A stretch of 64,000 nucleotides of DNA from Chlorocebus sabaeus (taxonomy: Eukaryota; Chordata; Mammalia; Primates; Cercopithecidae), in contig NC_132918.1 in NCBI RefSeq assembly GCF_047675955.1, forward strand, positions 91,131,106 through 91,195,105, written 5' to 3'. The notes beneath the pieces are model-generated. The model was not told where the DNA came from and did no database searches. It saw only the letters and a program-made list of their open reading frames with translations. The translations under genes and the position numbers were made by a program. This document shows positions 11,715-22,700 of the stretch, piece by piece. The stretch's first letter is position 1. The number at the start of each line of letters is the position of its first letter.

Positions 11715-14232
11715 AGTCAGCAGGTGTAACACTCTTTGATATCACACTACTGCAGGTGCTCACACCCAACCAGTCAGCAAGAGTGTAACATCCTCTGATA
11801 TCACACTACCGCAGGTGCTCACATCTCACACCCCAACCAGTCAGCAAGAGCATAACATCCTGTGATATCACTACTGCAGGTGCTCACACTCCAACCAGTC
11901 AGCAAGAGCGTAACATCCTCTGACATCATCACACTACTGCAGGTGCCCACACCCAACCAGTCAGCAAGAGCGTGACATCCTCTGACATCATCACACTACA
12001 GCAGGTGCTCACACCCAACCAGTCAGCAAGAGCGTGACATCCTCTGACATCATCACACTACTGCAGGTGCTCACACCCAACCAGTCAGCAAGAGCGTGAC
12101 ATCCTCTGACATCATCACACTACTGCAGGTGCTCACATCTCACACCCCAACCACTCAGCAAGAGCATAACATCCTATGATATCACTACTGCAAGTGCTCA
12201 CACCCCAACCAGTCAGCAAGAGTGTAATATCCTCTGACATCACACTACTGCAGGTGCTCACACCCAACCAGTCAGCAAGAGTGTGACATCCTCTGTCATC
12301 ATCACACTACTGCAGGTGCTCACACCCAACCAGTCAGCAAGAGCGTGACATCCTCTGATCCTCTGACATCATCACACTACTGCAGGTGCTCACACCCAAC
12401 CAGTCAGCAAGAGCGTGACATCCTCTGACATCATCACACTACTGCAGGTGCTCACATCTCACACCCCAACCAGTCATCAAGAGCATAACATCCTGTGATA
12501 TCACTACTGCAGGTGCTCACACTCCAACTAGTCAGCAAGAGCGTAACATCCTCTGGCATCATCACACTACTGCAGGTGCCCACACCCAACCAGTCAGCAA
12601 GAGCGTGACATCCTCTGACATCATCACACTACTGCAGGTGCTCACACCCAACCAGTCAGCAAGAGCGTGACATCCTCTGACATCATCACACTACTGCAGG
12701 TGCTCACACCCAACCAGTCAGCAAGAGCGTGACATCCTCTGACATCATCACACTACTGCAGGTGCTCACATCTCACACCCCAACCACTCAGCAAGAGCAT
12801 AACATCCTATGATATCACTACTGCAAGTGCTCACACCCCAACCAGTCAGCAAGAGTGTAATATCTTCTGACATCACACTACTGCAGATGCTCACACCCCA
12901 ACTATTCAGCAAGAGTGTAACATCCTCTGATCCTCTGACATCATCACACTACTGCAGGTGCTCACACCCAACCAGTCAGCAAGAGCGTGACATCCTCTGA
13001 CATCATCACACTACTGCAGGTGCCCATACCCAACCGGTCAGCAAGAGCGTGACATCCTCTGACATCATCACACTACTGCAGGTGCCCACACCCAACCGGT
13101 CAGCAAGAGCGTGACATCCTCTGATCCTCTGACATCATCACACTACTGCAGGTGCTCACACCCAACCAGTCAGCAAGAGCGTAACATCCTCTGGCATCAT
13201 CACACTACTGCAGGTGCCCACACCCAACCAGTTAGCAAGAGCGTGACATCCTCTGACATCATCACACTACTGCAGGTGCTCACACCCAACCAGTCAGCAA
13301 GAGCGTGACATCCTCTGACATCATCACACTACTGCAGGTGCTCACACCCAACCAGTCAGCAAGAGTGTAACATCCTCTGATCCTCTGACATCATCACACT
13401 ACTGCAGGTGCTCACATCTTACACCCCAACCACTCAGCAAGAGCATAACATCCTATGATATCACTACTGCAAGTGCTCACACCCCAACCAGTCAGCAAGA
13501 GTGTAATATCCTCTGACATCACACTACTGCAGATGCTCACACCCCAACTATTCAGCAAGAGTGTAACATCCTCTGATCCTCTGACGTCATCACACTACTG
13601 CAGGTGCTCACACCCAACCAGTCAGCAAGAGCGTGACATCCTCTGACATCATCACTACTGCAGGTGCTCACACCCAACCGGTCAGCAAGAGCGTGACATC
13701 CTCTGTCATCACACTACTGCAGGTGCTCACACCCAACCAGTCAGCAAGAGCGTGACATCCTCTGACATCATCACACTACTGCAGGTGCTCACACCCAACC
13801 GGTCAGCAAGAGCGTGACATCCTCTGACATCATCACACTACTGCAGGTGCTCACACCCAACCGGTCAGCAAGAGCGTGACATCCTCTGACATCATCACAC
13901 TACTGCAGGTGCCCACACCCAACCGGTCAGCAAGAGCGTGACATCCTCTGTCATCACACTACTGCAGGTGCCCACACCCAACCGGTCAGCAAGAGCGTGA
14001 CATCCTCTGTCATCACACTACTGCAGGTGCCCACACCCAACCGGTCAGCAAGAGCGTGGCATCCTCTGTCATCACACTACTGCAGGTGCTCACATCTCAC
14101 ACCCCAACCACTCAGCAAGAGCATAACATCCTATGATATCACTACTGCAAGTGCTCACACCCCAACCAGTCAGCAAGAGCGTGACATCCTCTGACATCAT
14201 CACACTACTGCAGGTGCTCACACCCCAGCTTT
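11715..14232. repeat. 62-bp minisatellite with higher-order units
   Basis: About 2.5 kb is built of roughly forty tandem copies of a 62-bp unit: GCAGGTGCTCACACCCAACC, then AGTCAGCAAGAGCGTGACAT, then CCTCTGACATCATCACACTA and CT. Successive GCAGGTGCTC anchors at 12001, 12063 and 12125 fix the period. Variant units (CACATCTCAC insert, TATGATATC, CTCTGATCCTCTGA) recur in the same order. The insert lies at 11820, 12134, 12453, 12767, 13413 and 14091, so blocks of about 633-678 bp are themselves repeated. As 62 is not a multiple of three, the short open frames here (e.g. 12809-13000 and the identical 13455-13646) are by-products. It lies between DLG1 and MELTF. Confidence 0.97.
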
Positions 14233-15800
14233 CTCAGGGCACACTAGCCTTCCAAGGGTTCTCCAGAATGAAAACTATTTGGCTTGTTCTTAAAGACATT
14301 GTGGGCCATAGAAGTAACAAATAGAAATTAGGATTTGTTGAAAAATATTTTTTTTCCTAAGATTTTGGGTAAAGCAGTTCACCTTTTGCTGGCTTATTAG
14401 CCACTACCTGCTGACAGACCTCCTCAACCGCCTGTCAAAGCCCCCCTCTTTCTGAGGCTGCCTGTAGTGCATTCCCTCCATGGGATCTACTGTTCCTCAA
14501 TTCCCTGACAAGCAAGCTCGTTGCTTCTGGGCACTCTGAATCCTTGGAGAGCCAGAGCTGTGTCTTTGGCAAGAGTGGAGAAGAGCTCCTTGTATTTCAG
14601 ATTATGGGGTAGGGCCAGGGAGTCAGGCAGAACTGCTTAGGCCCCAGCATCTTATCAAAGTGTTAGTGAAACAAGGTCCTTTAGTTTTTGTGCTCTCCCT
14701 CTAACCTCAATATGAGTCTAGAATGGGGACCAAACTAACCTCAGCTTCTGCTCCTCCAGAAGGCTGTTTGTGGCTTAAACTACTGGTTTATTACTCTCAT
14801 TACATCACACCCATTTCTCTGGCACACTCAGGTATGTCTGGACCCCAGAAATGGCAGAATCCCGGCTCAAGCTGAGGCAGAGTTCCCCATTCCACAAAGG
14901 TGATACGCGTTCAGCCAACTGTGGGCAAATGAGCCCCATGCGGAATCCCCGAGAACCCAGAGGCAGCAAGTTCACTGATGAGTCACAGGTGACTGACACC
15001 CAAGAGATAAGGGAAGAGCCTCATTGTGAAAGAGCTCAGCAGACCGCTTAGGTTATGGTCGTTCTCACTCCCTATCAGTGTCACTTGGAGTTTTGCCAAA
15101 GGAAGGACTTAGTCAACAAAGATGCTGCCAGTAACCTGGTGGCTCCTGGAATGTGCAAATGAGCCTTTCTATCCTCATGGCCAGGAGGACGAGGCTTGTT
15201 AAGAACACGTCTATTTATTCTACCTTCTTAGGACAACCCGTGAGCCCCTCTGGCAGGGCTGCCTGCTAGTCCATTCGGCACCTTTGTGCGAACTGGGAAG
15301 AAGGGGCCCATCTGCCGGGGATGGAGAAACGGCTTCCACAGCGCCTGAGCTCTCCAGAGCAGACAGGAGAGGGAAGTGTGGCGTGCCAGGGCCGCCATGA
15401 CCTACCTTTTACATACGGGGAACAAGCCCAGAGAGAGGGCAATGAACTTGCCCAAGGTCCGTAAGTCGTTGGTTTTTAAAAAGTAGAGCTCGAGTCTCCT
15501 GAAGCCCAGCCTATCTTCCTTCCCCGGATCCAGTGTGTGACAAGCAGTAGCTTCATGGCCCAACAGGAGGAGGGAGGGCTTCCTTCCCCAGGGCACAGAG
15601 CAAGCTCAAGGACAGACAGACTCACAGGGCTCTCCTCTCTCACTGTTTTACTTACCCGTGTCAGAGAGAGAGACATCATTTCTGAGTACTCACGAGGGGC
15701 TGATGACACAGGTGAGACCTAAATGGAGGCAGATGACTAACAACGTCTTCAGTGCGTTCCCCACATCCCCAGCCACATGGGGAGCGAAGCTTTCGCCTGT
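14233..15800. other. Intergenic upstream of MELTF
   Basis: Unique DNA. 15395-15535 resembles a reverse MIR (CATACGGGGAACAAGCCCAG, CTTGCCCAAGGTCCGTAAG). TGAGTCA at about 14980 is a lone AP-1-like word. No exon is seen. Confidence 0.45.
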
Positions 15801-15804
15801 CTGG

Positions 15805-15975
15805 AACAGTGGTTCTCAACATTTGCAGTGCCCCAAAATAAAAACAGATTGTGGGCCCCGTCCCCAGAGCTGTCGATTCAGTGTCGGAGGTGGGGCCTGA
15901 GCACTTGGATTTCCAACAAATTCCAGGGTGATGCTCACGTTGCTGGCCTAGGGACCACACTGAGAACCGCTGTCC
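15805..15975. repeat. MER5A-type DNA transposon remnant
   Basis: The ends AACAGTGGTTCTCAACATTT and CCACACTGAGAACCGCTGTC form the imperfect terminal inverted repeats of a non-autonomous hAT (MER5) element of about 170 bp. Confidence 0.8.
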
Positions 15976-16459
15976 TAGAAATATGGTCACCCCACCCTTT
16001 CCTCCCTCACCTTCTTCACTCTCTTCTTCCCCTTCTCTGCCTGTTTCTCCTTCTCTGCTTCCTCCAATTCCTCTCCGGTCCTCTTCTCACCTGCCACTGA
16101 CTGGATGCCTGACTCGGGCGAGTCACCTCCCGTCTCTAGGCCCGAGGACAGGCCGTCGGCTAGGCCGAGATGCCCCCGGTAGCTGTTCCCTCGCCGGGCA
16201 GTCGGCCTGGGCTCCTCTGTATCCCTAGATCTCTGTGCAGGTGTGTTGGGAGGGAGCTGCTGCGGGAATGAGACGACCTTCCGGCTACCTCCAGCCCCGA
16301 CCCTGGGATTCTGACCTCTTCTTCCCTCCACCCCTGAGCTTTTCTCTCTCCCGTTAGACGTGGTGTTTGGAGTCTTTGAGGACAAGAGGAGGGGAGGATC
16401 CCTGGGATGCAGGCGAAGAGGCCCGAACCGCTGTGCCCGGGCCCGAGTTAGGCCGCGCT

Positions 16460-16473
16460 CCAGCAGGGGGCGC
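16460..16473 (+). promoter_or_regulatory. CTCF-like core motif
   Basis: CCAGCAGGGGGCGC agrees closely with the CTCF core consensus. It lies about 220 bases before the MELTF ATG, at the edge of the CpG island. Occupancy is inference. Confidence 0.6.
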
Positions 16474-16589
16474 GCCGGGGCAGCCCAGGTGTGCGGTCCG
16501 GGCCCGGCGGGGGGAGACCTGCGCCCCAGGGGCGTGGATTCCGCCCGGGAACTCCCGCCCGCACTTAAGGAGCTCGGGCCAGCGTGAGG

Positions 16590-16682
16590 CGGGAGCGGGG
16601 AGGAAGCCCGGCTGCTGCTGACTCCCTCCGACCTGGACCCAGACCCAGACCCAGCCCGGCCCCAGCCAGCCCCGACGGCGCC
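16590..16682 (+). other. MELTF: MELTF 5' UTR (start approximate)
   Basis: GC-rich leader with a repeated GACCCA word (about 16637-16652). The ATG at 16683 is chosen because it opens a signal peptide and joins in phase to exon 2. The 5' boundary is an estimate. Confidence 0.5.
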
Positions 16683-16731
16683 ATGCGGGGCCCGAGCCGG
16701 GCCCTGTGGCTGCTCCTGGCTCTGCGCACCG
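16683..16731 (+). CDS. MELTF: MELTF exon 1 (coding part)
   Basis: Encodes MRGPSRALWLLLALRT plus one base, the signal peptide core. The donor is CCG|GTGAGG. I recall Gly at residue 6 in human, where Arg is found here. Confidence 0.95.
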
Positions 16732-19700
16732 GTGAGGCCCCGCCGTGAGCGCCGAAGGCGGGCGGGTTCCTGGGCCTGGAAATGTGCCTGAGCCCGCGGC
16801 TCTGGGGGAGTGAGGAGGGGACGCAGGGGCTCGGGGTCGAGTGAGGACCGCGGAGGGAACTAGCAGCGAAGCGCGACGGGGATGCCTGGAAGGCTTCTTG
16901 GAGGAGGCGGCCTTGAGCCAGGCCTTGAAAACGTGAGGCTTCCGGCGCTCCAGGGAAAAGCGCGGGCCGAGGCGTGGCGGGGAGGCCGCGGATGTGGAGA
17001 GCAGCTCCCCGAGGGCGGCCCCTCCTGACGGGCGCGGGAACTCAGGACGACTGTGGGGGCCAGAGCGGCTCTTTCCCCCGACCCCGCGGGAGAAGACTCA
17101 GAGGGACTGACCCGGAGGGGCGCGGGGTCCGCCCGAGGGGGCCTTGCACATGCAGGTCGGAGGTGGGGGCGGAGGCTGGGTCCCCTCGCGTCGGCGCCCC
17201 AGGGAGTCGGGCCCGGGATGGTGGGACGGGAGGCGGGACCTCGGGGAGCGGCTCGCGGGGGTCGCAGGCGGCCACCGCCGGGGGGATGGAGCTCGCGGCA
17301 CCGCCGTGGCCGCAGGCGACGCACTCATCGATGCAAACAGTGAAGCCACGACCACCCGCCGTCTGAACTTTGCCGTTTCCTGCCCGGGAGCTTGGAGCGC
17401 TGCGGAGGGGAGGCCAATTCGACTTTCCAGGGCGCCGCCGGGAGTGGGGAGTGGGGGGCTGTGCAGGAAGCTGCCGTCTCGGCCCTCCGACTGGTGGGGC
17501 TGCCACAGGAGGGTGACCTGGTTGCAAGGGGAGTCATGCGTTTCCCTCCAGCACAGGCCTCTGGCAGTGCTGGCCGGGGCAGAGGAGCTAAGGCCTGAAA
17601 GTCATCAACCCCAAGGGGCTCCAGCACCCCTTCCTCCGGGGCCCTAGCCTGGAGCTCTCGGGGGCTCTGACCCGGTCAGATCCTGAGGCCTAAGCAGAAG
17701 TCCCCTGAGGATCTGTGTGTCTTGGGCTCTCTATGTGCGTTTCCTTTCAACACAGAAGGTGGGGTTTTTTATCTGCTTTATCGAAGATGCAGCAGGCTCC
17801 GAGAGGCTTGAACCCACCCTGATGGGTCCTCAGCCTCCCTTCTGTGCCTGCCGCCTTCCCTTGGCAGGGCCTGGCGCTGTGCCCACCGAGGGTGCGTTTG
17901 CAGCCAGCGTAATCGCAGACACTCCCTGAGGGTGCAGGGCTCCCGCAGGGCAGTCCACCCACAGCCCCTCACCTCACTCTCCTGTCACAGTTCATGAGAA
18001 AGGCCCGGGACACGGCTGGGTGAGGGAACCCACACAAGCTCGCTCTTTGGGAGGCCTGGAGAGGGGAAGGAGCTTCCATTTCCAGGGCCTGCAGACACTC
18101 CCTAGCCAGTGCTCCCACCAGGTAGGGGTAGCTGAGAAGCGACCTGTAGACCTTCCCACACCTCTGTAAAGGGCCGGGTTCTGAGCCATTCCATTTGCCA
18201 GTGCCGTGCCCCTGGTCAGAGAGGCCCTGAGCACAGGAATACCAGCCCTTCCCCTGCCGCTGTGCCTGTGGGAGGGCAGGGCGGCCGTAGAGGACTGGCT
18301 CTCCAGGCGGATGGGCTCACACAGAACTGCTGGAGCCCCCCTCCATGGTGGGCCCGGACTGGGCTTGGTGGGGGAGCTGGGCCTCACAGTTCCCTGCCCG
18401 CAGTGCTCGGTGGCATGGAGGTGCGGTGGTGCGTCACCTCAGACCCGGAGCAGCAGAAGTGCAGCAACATGAGCAAGGCCTTCCGGGAAGCGGGCATCCA
18501 GCCCTCCCTCCTCTGCGTCCAGGGCACCTCGCCTGACCACTGCATCCAGCTCATCGCGGTGAGTCCTCTCCGTTCCGCCCTGCCAGAAAACAGGGCTCTG
18601 ACTCAGGAGGGAGCACACAATAGCCTCATTCACCCAGAAAGGAGCCGACCAGGCCCTGCCAGGCCCAGCCGATAGGATCTCCCCAGTCTCCCCGGCAACA
18701 AGGCCAGCTCGCCTCCCGCGGGACCCAGGCCAGGAGGTGGGAGCCTCAGGAGGACCCACTGCTCAGAGGGGCGCCAGCAAGGAAAGGCGCCTGAGAGGCT
18801 TTGCTTCCACAAGGCCCCTACCAGGGGGGCCCGGATGGTGGTGGCTCCTCAGTGGCCCCAGATGGTGGTGACCCCTCAGTGGCCGCAGATGGTGGTGACC
18901 CCTCAGTGGCCGCAGGTGGCTGCTTGCTCATTTTGCCATGGGCTTTCCAGAATGGGGCTTGTGTGGTTTCTGGGAAGGAGGAGTGGGGGCTGGACTCCCA
19001 GGTGGGTGAGTATGGGGTAGGAAGGCAGGTCTGCTGAGACCTGCTGAATGACACTGAGAATCCTCAGAGGCACCATGAGAGAGTGGCGTCCCTCCCGGGT
19101 GGGCGTAGAGAGCTGGCTTTTCATTCCAGCTCTGCCTCCCGTATGCCCCCAAGACCTCATCCAATCATAGGCCCACACTGGGGCCAAGGCTGTGGGTCAG
19201 GCTCCATGTGAGGGCAGAAACCGCAACCACAGACCATCTTAGAGAAAAAAAGCTGGAAAACCTAGGGTGGCAGTAGAGGCGCAGGGTGGAGGGACAGAAA
19301 GCGAGGGAGACTCACTTTTCACTGCCTGCCATTTTCTACTATCTGATTTTTTACTACGATATCTGAGTCCTGCAAATAATGATTAGTATTTTTTTAAATA
19401 ACATTATTAGGAAAACAAGGTGAATCCTTGGCCTGGGAAAGGGGGAGAGCCCTGAGCCCTGGTTGGGCTCCAGGGCCAGATAAGAACAGCACAGCCCTCC
19501 GGGCCTTGGGGTGGGCCCAGGCCATCTGGTTGGTGTCCCAGGTTCTGTGCTGAACAGGCCGGCTGGGCTGGGCTTGGCTGAGCCACCTTTCCTTGCAGGC
19601 CCAGGAGGCCGACGCCATCACTCTGGATGGAGGAGCCATCTATGAGGCGGGAAAGGAGCATGGCCTGAAGCCCGTGGTGGGCGAAGTGTACGATCAAGGT

Positions 19701-22700
19701 AGGAGGGGGCGGTGGGAGGAGAGAGGACGGCCTGCGCTGGAAGTCAGCTCTCCAGGCTGCCCTTGCTGGGCCTGGCCTGAGCTGACCATCAGCCCTGTCC
19801 ACAGAGCAGTCCTGGAGTCCCAGCCAGACGAACGCCCTAAGTCTCCCTGAAATTCCCCAGGGGCAGGAGCTCGGGACACAGAGAGCTGCCCCAAGTCTGC
19901 TCTTCCCCACAGGGAGCCCTGCAGCCCCCCAGCCTGTGCCCACTCATCTCTTACTGCGGGCTGCCCCGGGCGTGGTGCGGTGCCGGGCGTGGTGCTGCCC
20001 CGGGCCTGGTGCGGTGCCCGGCGTGGTGCTGTGTGTGTAACTGCCTGGGGTGAGCGAGGCGTCCTTCATGCCAAGCCACCTGCACACTCAGGGCCTCCCT
20101 GTCAGAAGCTCGGCTCTGGGTAGGGAGGTGCTGCCTGGCAGCTGCACAGTTCAACAGAGCCAGCGCTTCCCCTTCCCATGACCTCTGTGACCTTGGCCAA
20201 CCGCCACTTCCCGGACTGTGAAATGGGGATAGTAACACCTGCACTGTCACCCAGACTAAATGAGCGAGGCCGTGTGTCCACCTGATGTGGTACGTGCTGG
20301 AAAGCGTGAGTTCCTTTGCCCAGTGCCCACATCACACACGGGACCTGCCTCCAGCTCAGCCTGCTCCTGCGTCTCCCCCGCCACCTCTGCTTGGCCGGCG
20401 CCTGGCCTCCACCACAGTCCAGCGCAACTGTCACCTCCTCCAAGGTGCTCCCTGAGCCCCTCCCTCCCTGGAGCAGGGCCTCTTGCCTGCACCCCCACGG
20501 CCTCTGCAAGCCTCTGCCTGCTCAGTCTCGTTAGTCCCCAGAGGAGGGTCCAGTCTTCCCCTGTGTCTGTCCTCTGGAACTCCACACAGCATCTCACTTG
20601 GAGAAAGCACTGGCCGGTTCCTTGTTGAATTAATGACCATCAACTGACACACAGCACAGTCCAACCGTGCACACCCATCAGCCAGAACCAGCTCTGCCTC
20701 GCAGGCCCCAGGCACCTCTGCCTCTTTAATTAACTCCATACCTCTGCTAAGCACCTGCCACCCGCTGGTCTGAGCATGGAGCAGTAAACAGAGAACTTCC
20801 TGCCCTCACAGAGCAGAGTAAACACACACAACTCTACAGTGACACATGTGGGGGTGCTGTGAGGAAAAGGAAAGGGAAGGACAGAGCAAACGAGGGTTGC
20901 GGAGAAACCCACTGAAATAGAGCAGGCAGGACGGTGCTCTGCGGAGGTGATGGGCAAACTGAGCCCCGCAACGATCTCAGGCGGTCCAGGGAGTTGGAAA
21001 GAAACAAGGTGGGTGAGTCAGAGGATGGCACCAGATGAAGCTACTTAGGTTAGGGGGTGCAGACCCTGGTGGGCAAGAAGGAACACTGACTTTATGTTCT
21101 AGAACCCAACTTCGTTCTGATATGGCCTCCCACACCACCTGGCAGTTTGTGCATGCGTGTATGCCTGTGTGTGTGCGCTTGTGCGATGGGAGACCCTCTG
21201 GTCATCAGTTCCCACAGCTGCGCTGTCTGTGTTTTGCCTGAACTGCCCGGAACATTTCACAAGGCTGCAGAGCCCTGGCCCACCACACGCACCCTGCAGC
21301 CTTGAGGGTCGTGAGTGACTTGGGACCACGTTGCTAGGTCTCTCTGTCTCTGTCTCTGCCTCATCTCACTCTCCTCCAACCCCCTCAGCACCAGGAAATC
21401 GCCTCTCCTCATCTGGGGAAGCCTCTCCCCTGCTCCCCTGCTCGTCCCAGCCACCCTTCTTCCCATGGCCCTGATACCGTTCCCTCAAACCCTCCAAGTT
21501 CTCCTAGGGGCCTAGGCTTTTGGAAAGCAAGGACTTGCTGGCTTCTTCTTTCTGTCCAGCTAAATAACTCCCCTGATGTGAGCAAATGTGAACCAGCTAA
21601 GCACCAGCTGCTTAGGAAGAGGGGGAAATCAGTGAATACATCAGTATCTCAGGATCGTATCTACCTCAAGAGGCTAGAGGGCAGGGTCTCGTAGTGCATG
21701 TGGATGAAGCCCACCTGCTGTCTTGGTAACGAGAATGCTATGCACACATCCACGATGTACAGCCATGCTCCCTGCACACACCTCTCCCACAGCCGGCCCC
21801 GGCAGGGTGCTGGTGCAGCCTCCCTTGAGGCCTCTCCCTGCTGCCCTCACCCGCTCCCCTCCCCTCCTAGAGGTTGGCACCTCCTATTACGCCGTGGCTG
21901 TGGTCAAGAGGAGCTCCCAAGTGACCATCAACACCCTGAAAGGCGTGAAGTCCTGCCACACGGGCATCAATCGCACAGTGGGCTGGAACGTGCCCGTGGG
22001 CTACCTGGTGGAGAGCGGCCGCCTCTCGGTGATGGCCTGCGATGTACTCAAAGGTGAGTGAGGGCTTTGGGCTGGGCAGGAGGGTCCCCAGGCCTCCCGC
22101 TCCTTTCCTTGGCCCATGCTTGTCCCTTCACTGGGTAGCCTCCCTCCAGCCTCACCGCCATTCTTCATCCCTGGAAGGCGCAGCCTCCTCGGCGCCTCCC
22201 CGCACCGTCCACTCTGCCGCCGGCCCCTGCGCGCCACCACGTGACTTCCTGCTTGCTTGGCCCCTGTGGGCACCATTCTTGCTCACCCCTCACGGTGCCC
22301 CACATGACGGTCAGGCCCAGGCCCAGGCCCAGCCCATGAGTGGGAGGCAGTGAATCTCCCAGGAGTGCTTCCCACGCTGTCTAGAAATGTGTCCTCAGCT
22401 TTACAGGACCAGAAATGCTGTTTTTTCAGGACCCAAACAAGGTGTTGACTTGCACCCAGAAAGCCCCCAAGTGGCTCATCAGCCCAACCAGCCGTGTAAA
22501 CCCACGAGAGCCTGGAAGCCGCACCCTCTCAGCTGGTGGCCAGGCGCGGGTGGCTCGCCAGGAACTTGGCATATTTATTAAATACCTACTCCTCTGGGAG
22601 GTCACAAAAAAAAGACCAGGAAGAGGGCTTACTCTGGAAAAGCTCAGTATGGCTGGTGATGAGTGTGGCCCGACGGGCGTGGGTGCCGGCAGCAGGGCCT

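Larger units (their letters stand above)
16380..17480. promoter_or_regulatory. MELTF: CpG island / MELTF promoter
   Basis: A dense run of CpG dinucleotides and GC boxes spans the 5' flank, exon 1 and the start of intron 1. No canonical TATA box is evident. A CACTTAAGG word at about 16561 lies roughly 120 bases before the ATG. Together with exon 1 this is a typical CpG-island promoter. The start site is not fixed by sequence. The many overlapping open frames here are a product of high GC. Confidence 0.8.

Noticed and set aside
11715..14232. CRISPR-like reading of the regular repeats
   Set aside because: Units are contiguous with no unique spacers, and the window is a primate genome.
12809..14324. 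Repeated 63-65-codon frames containing SLLQVLTPQP
   Set aside because: Products of the 62-bp minisatellite. The period is not a multiple of three and each frame closes after about three units.
16860..17647. Several frames of 85-167 codons on both strands around MELTF intron 1
   Set aside because: Same GC-content effect; they overlap each other and the known first intron.
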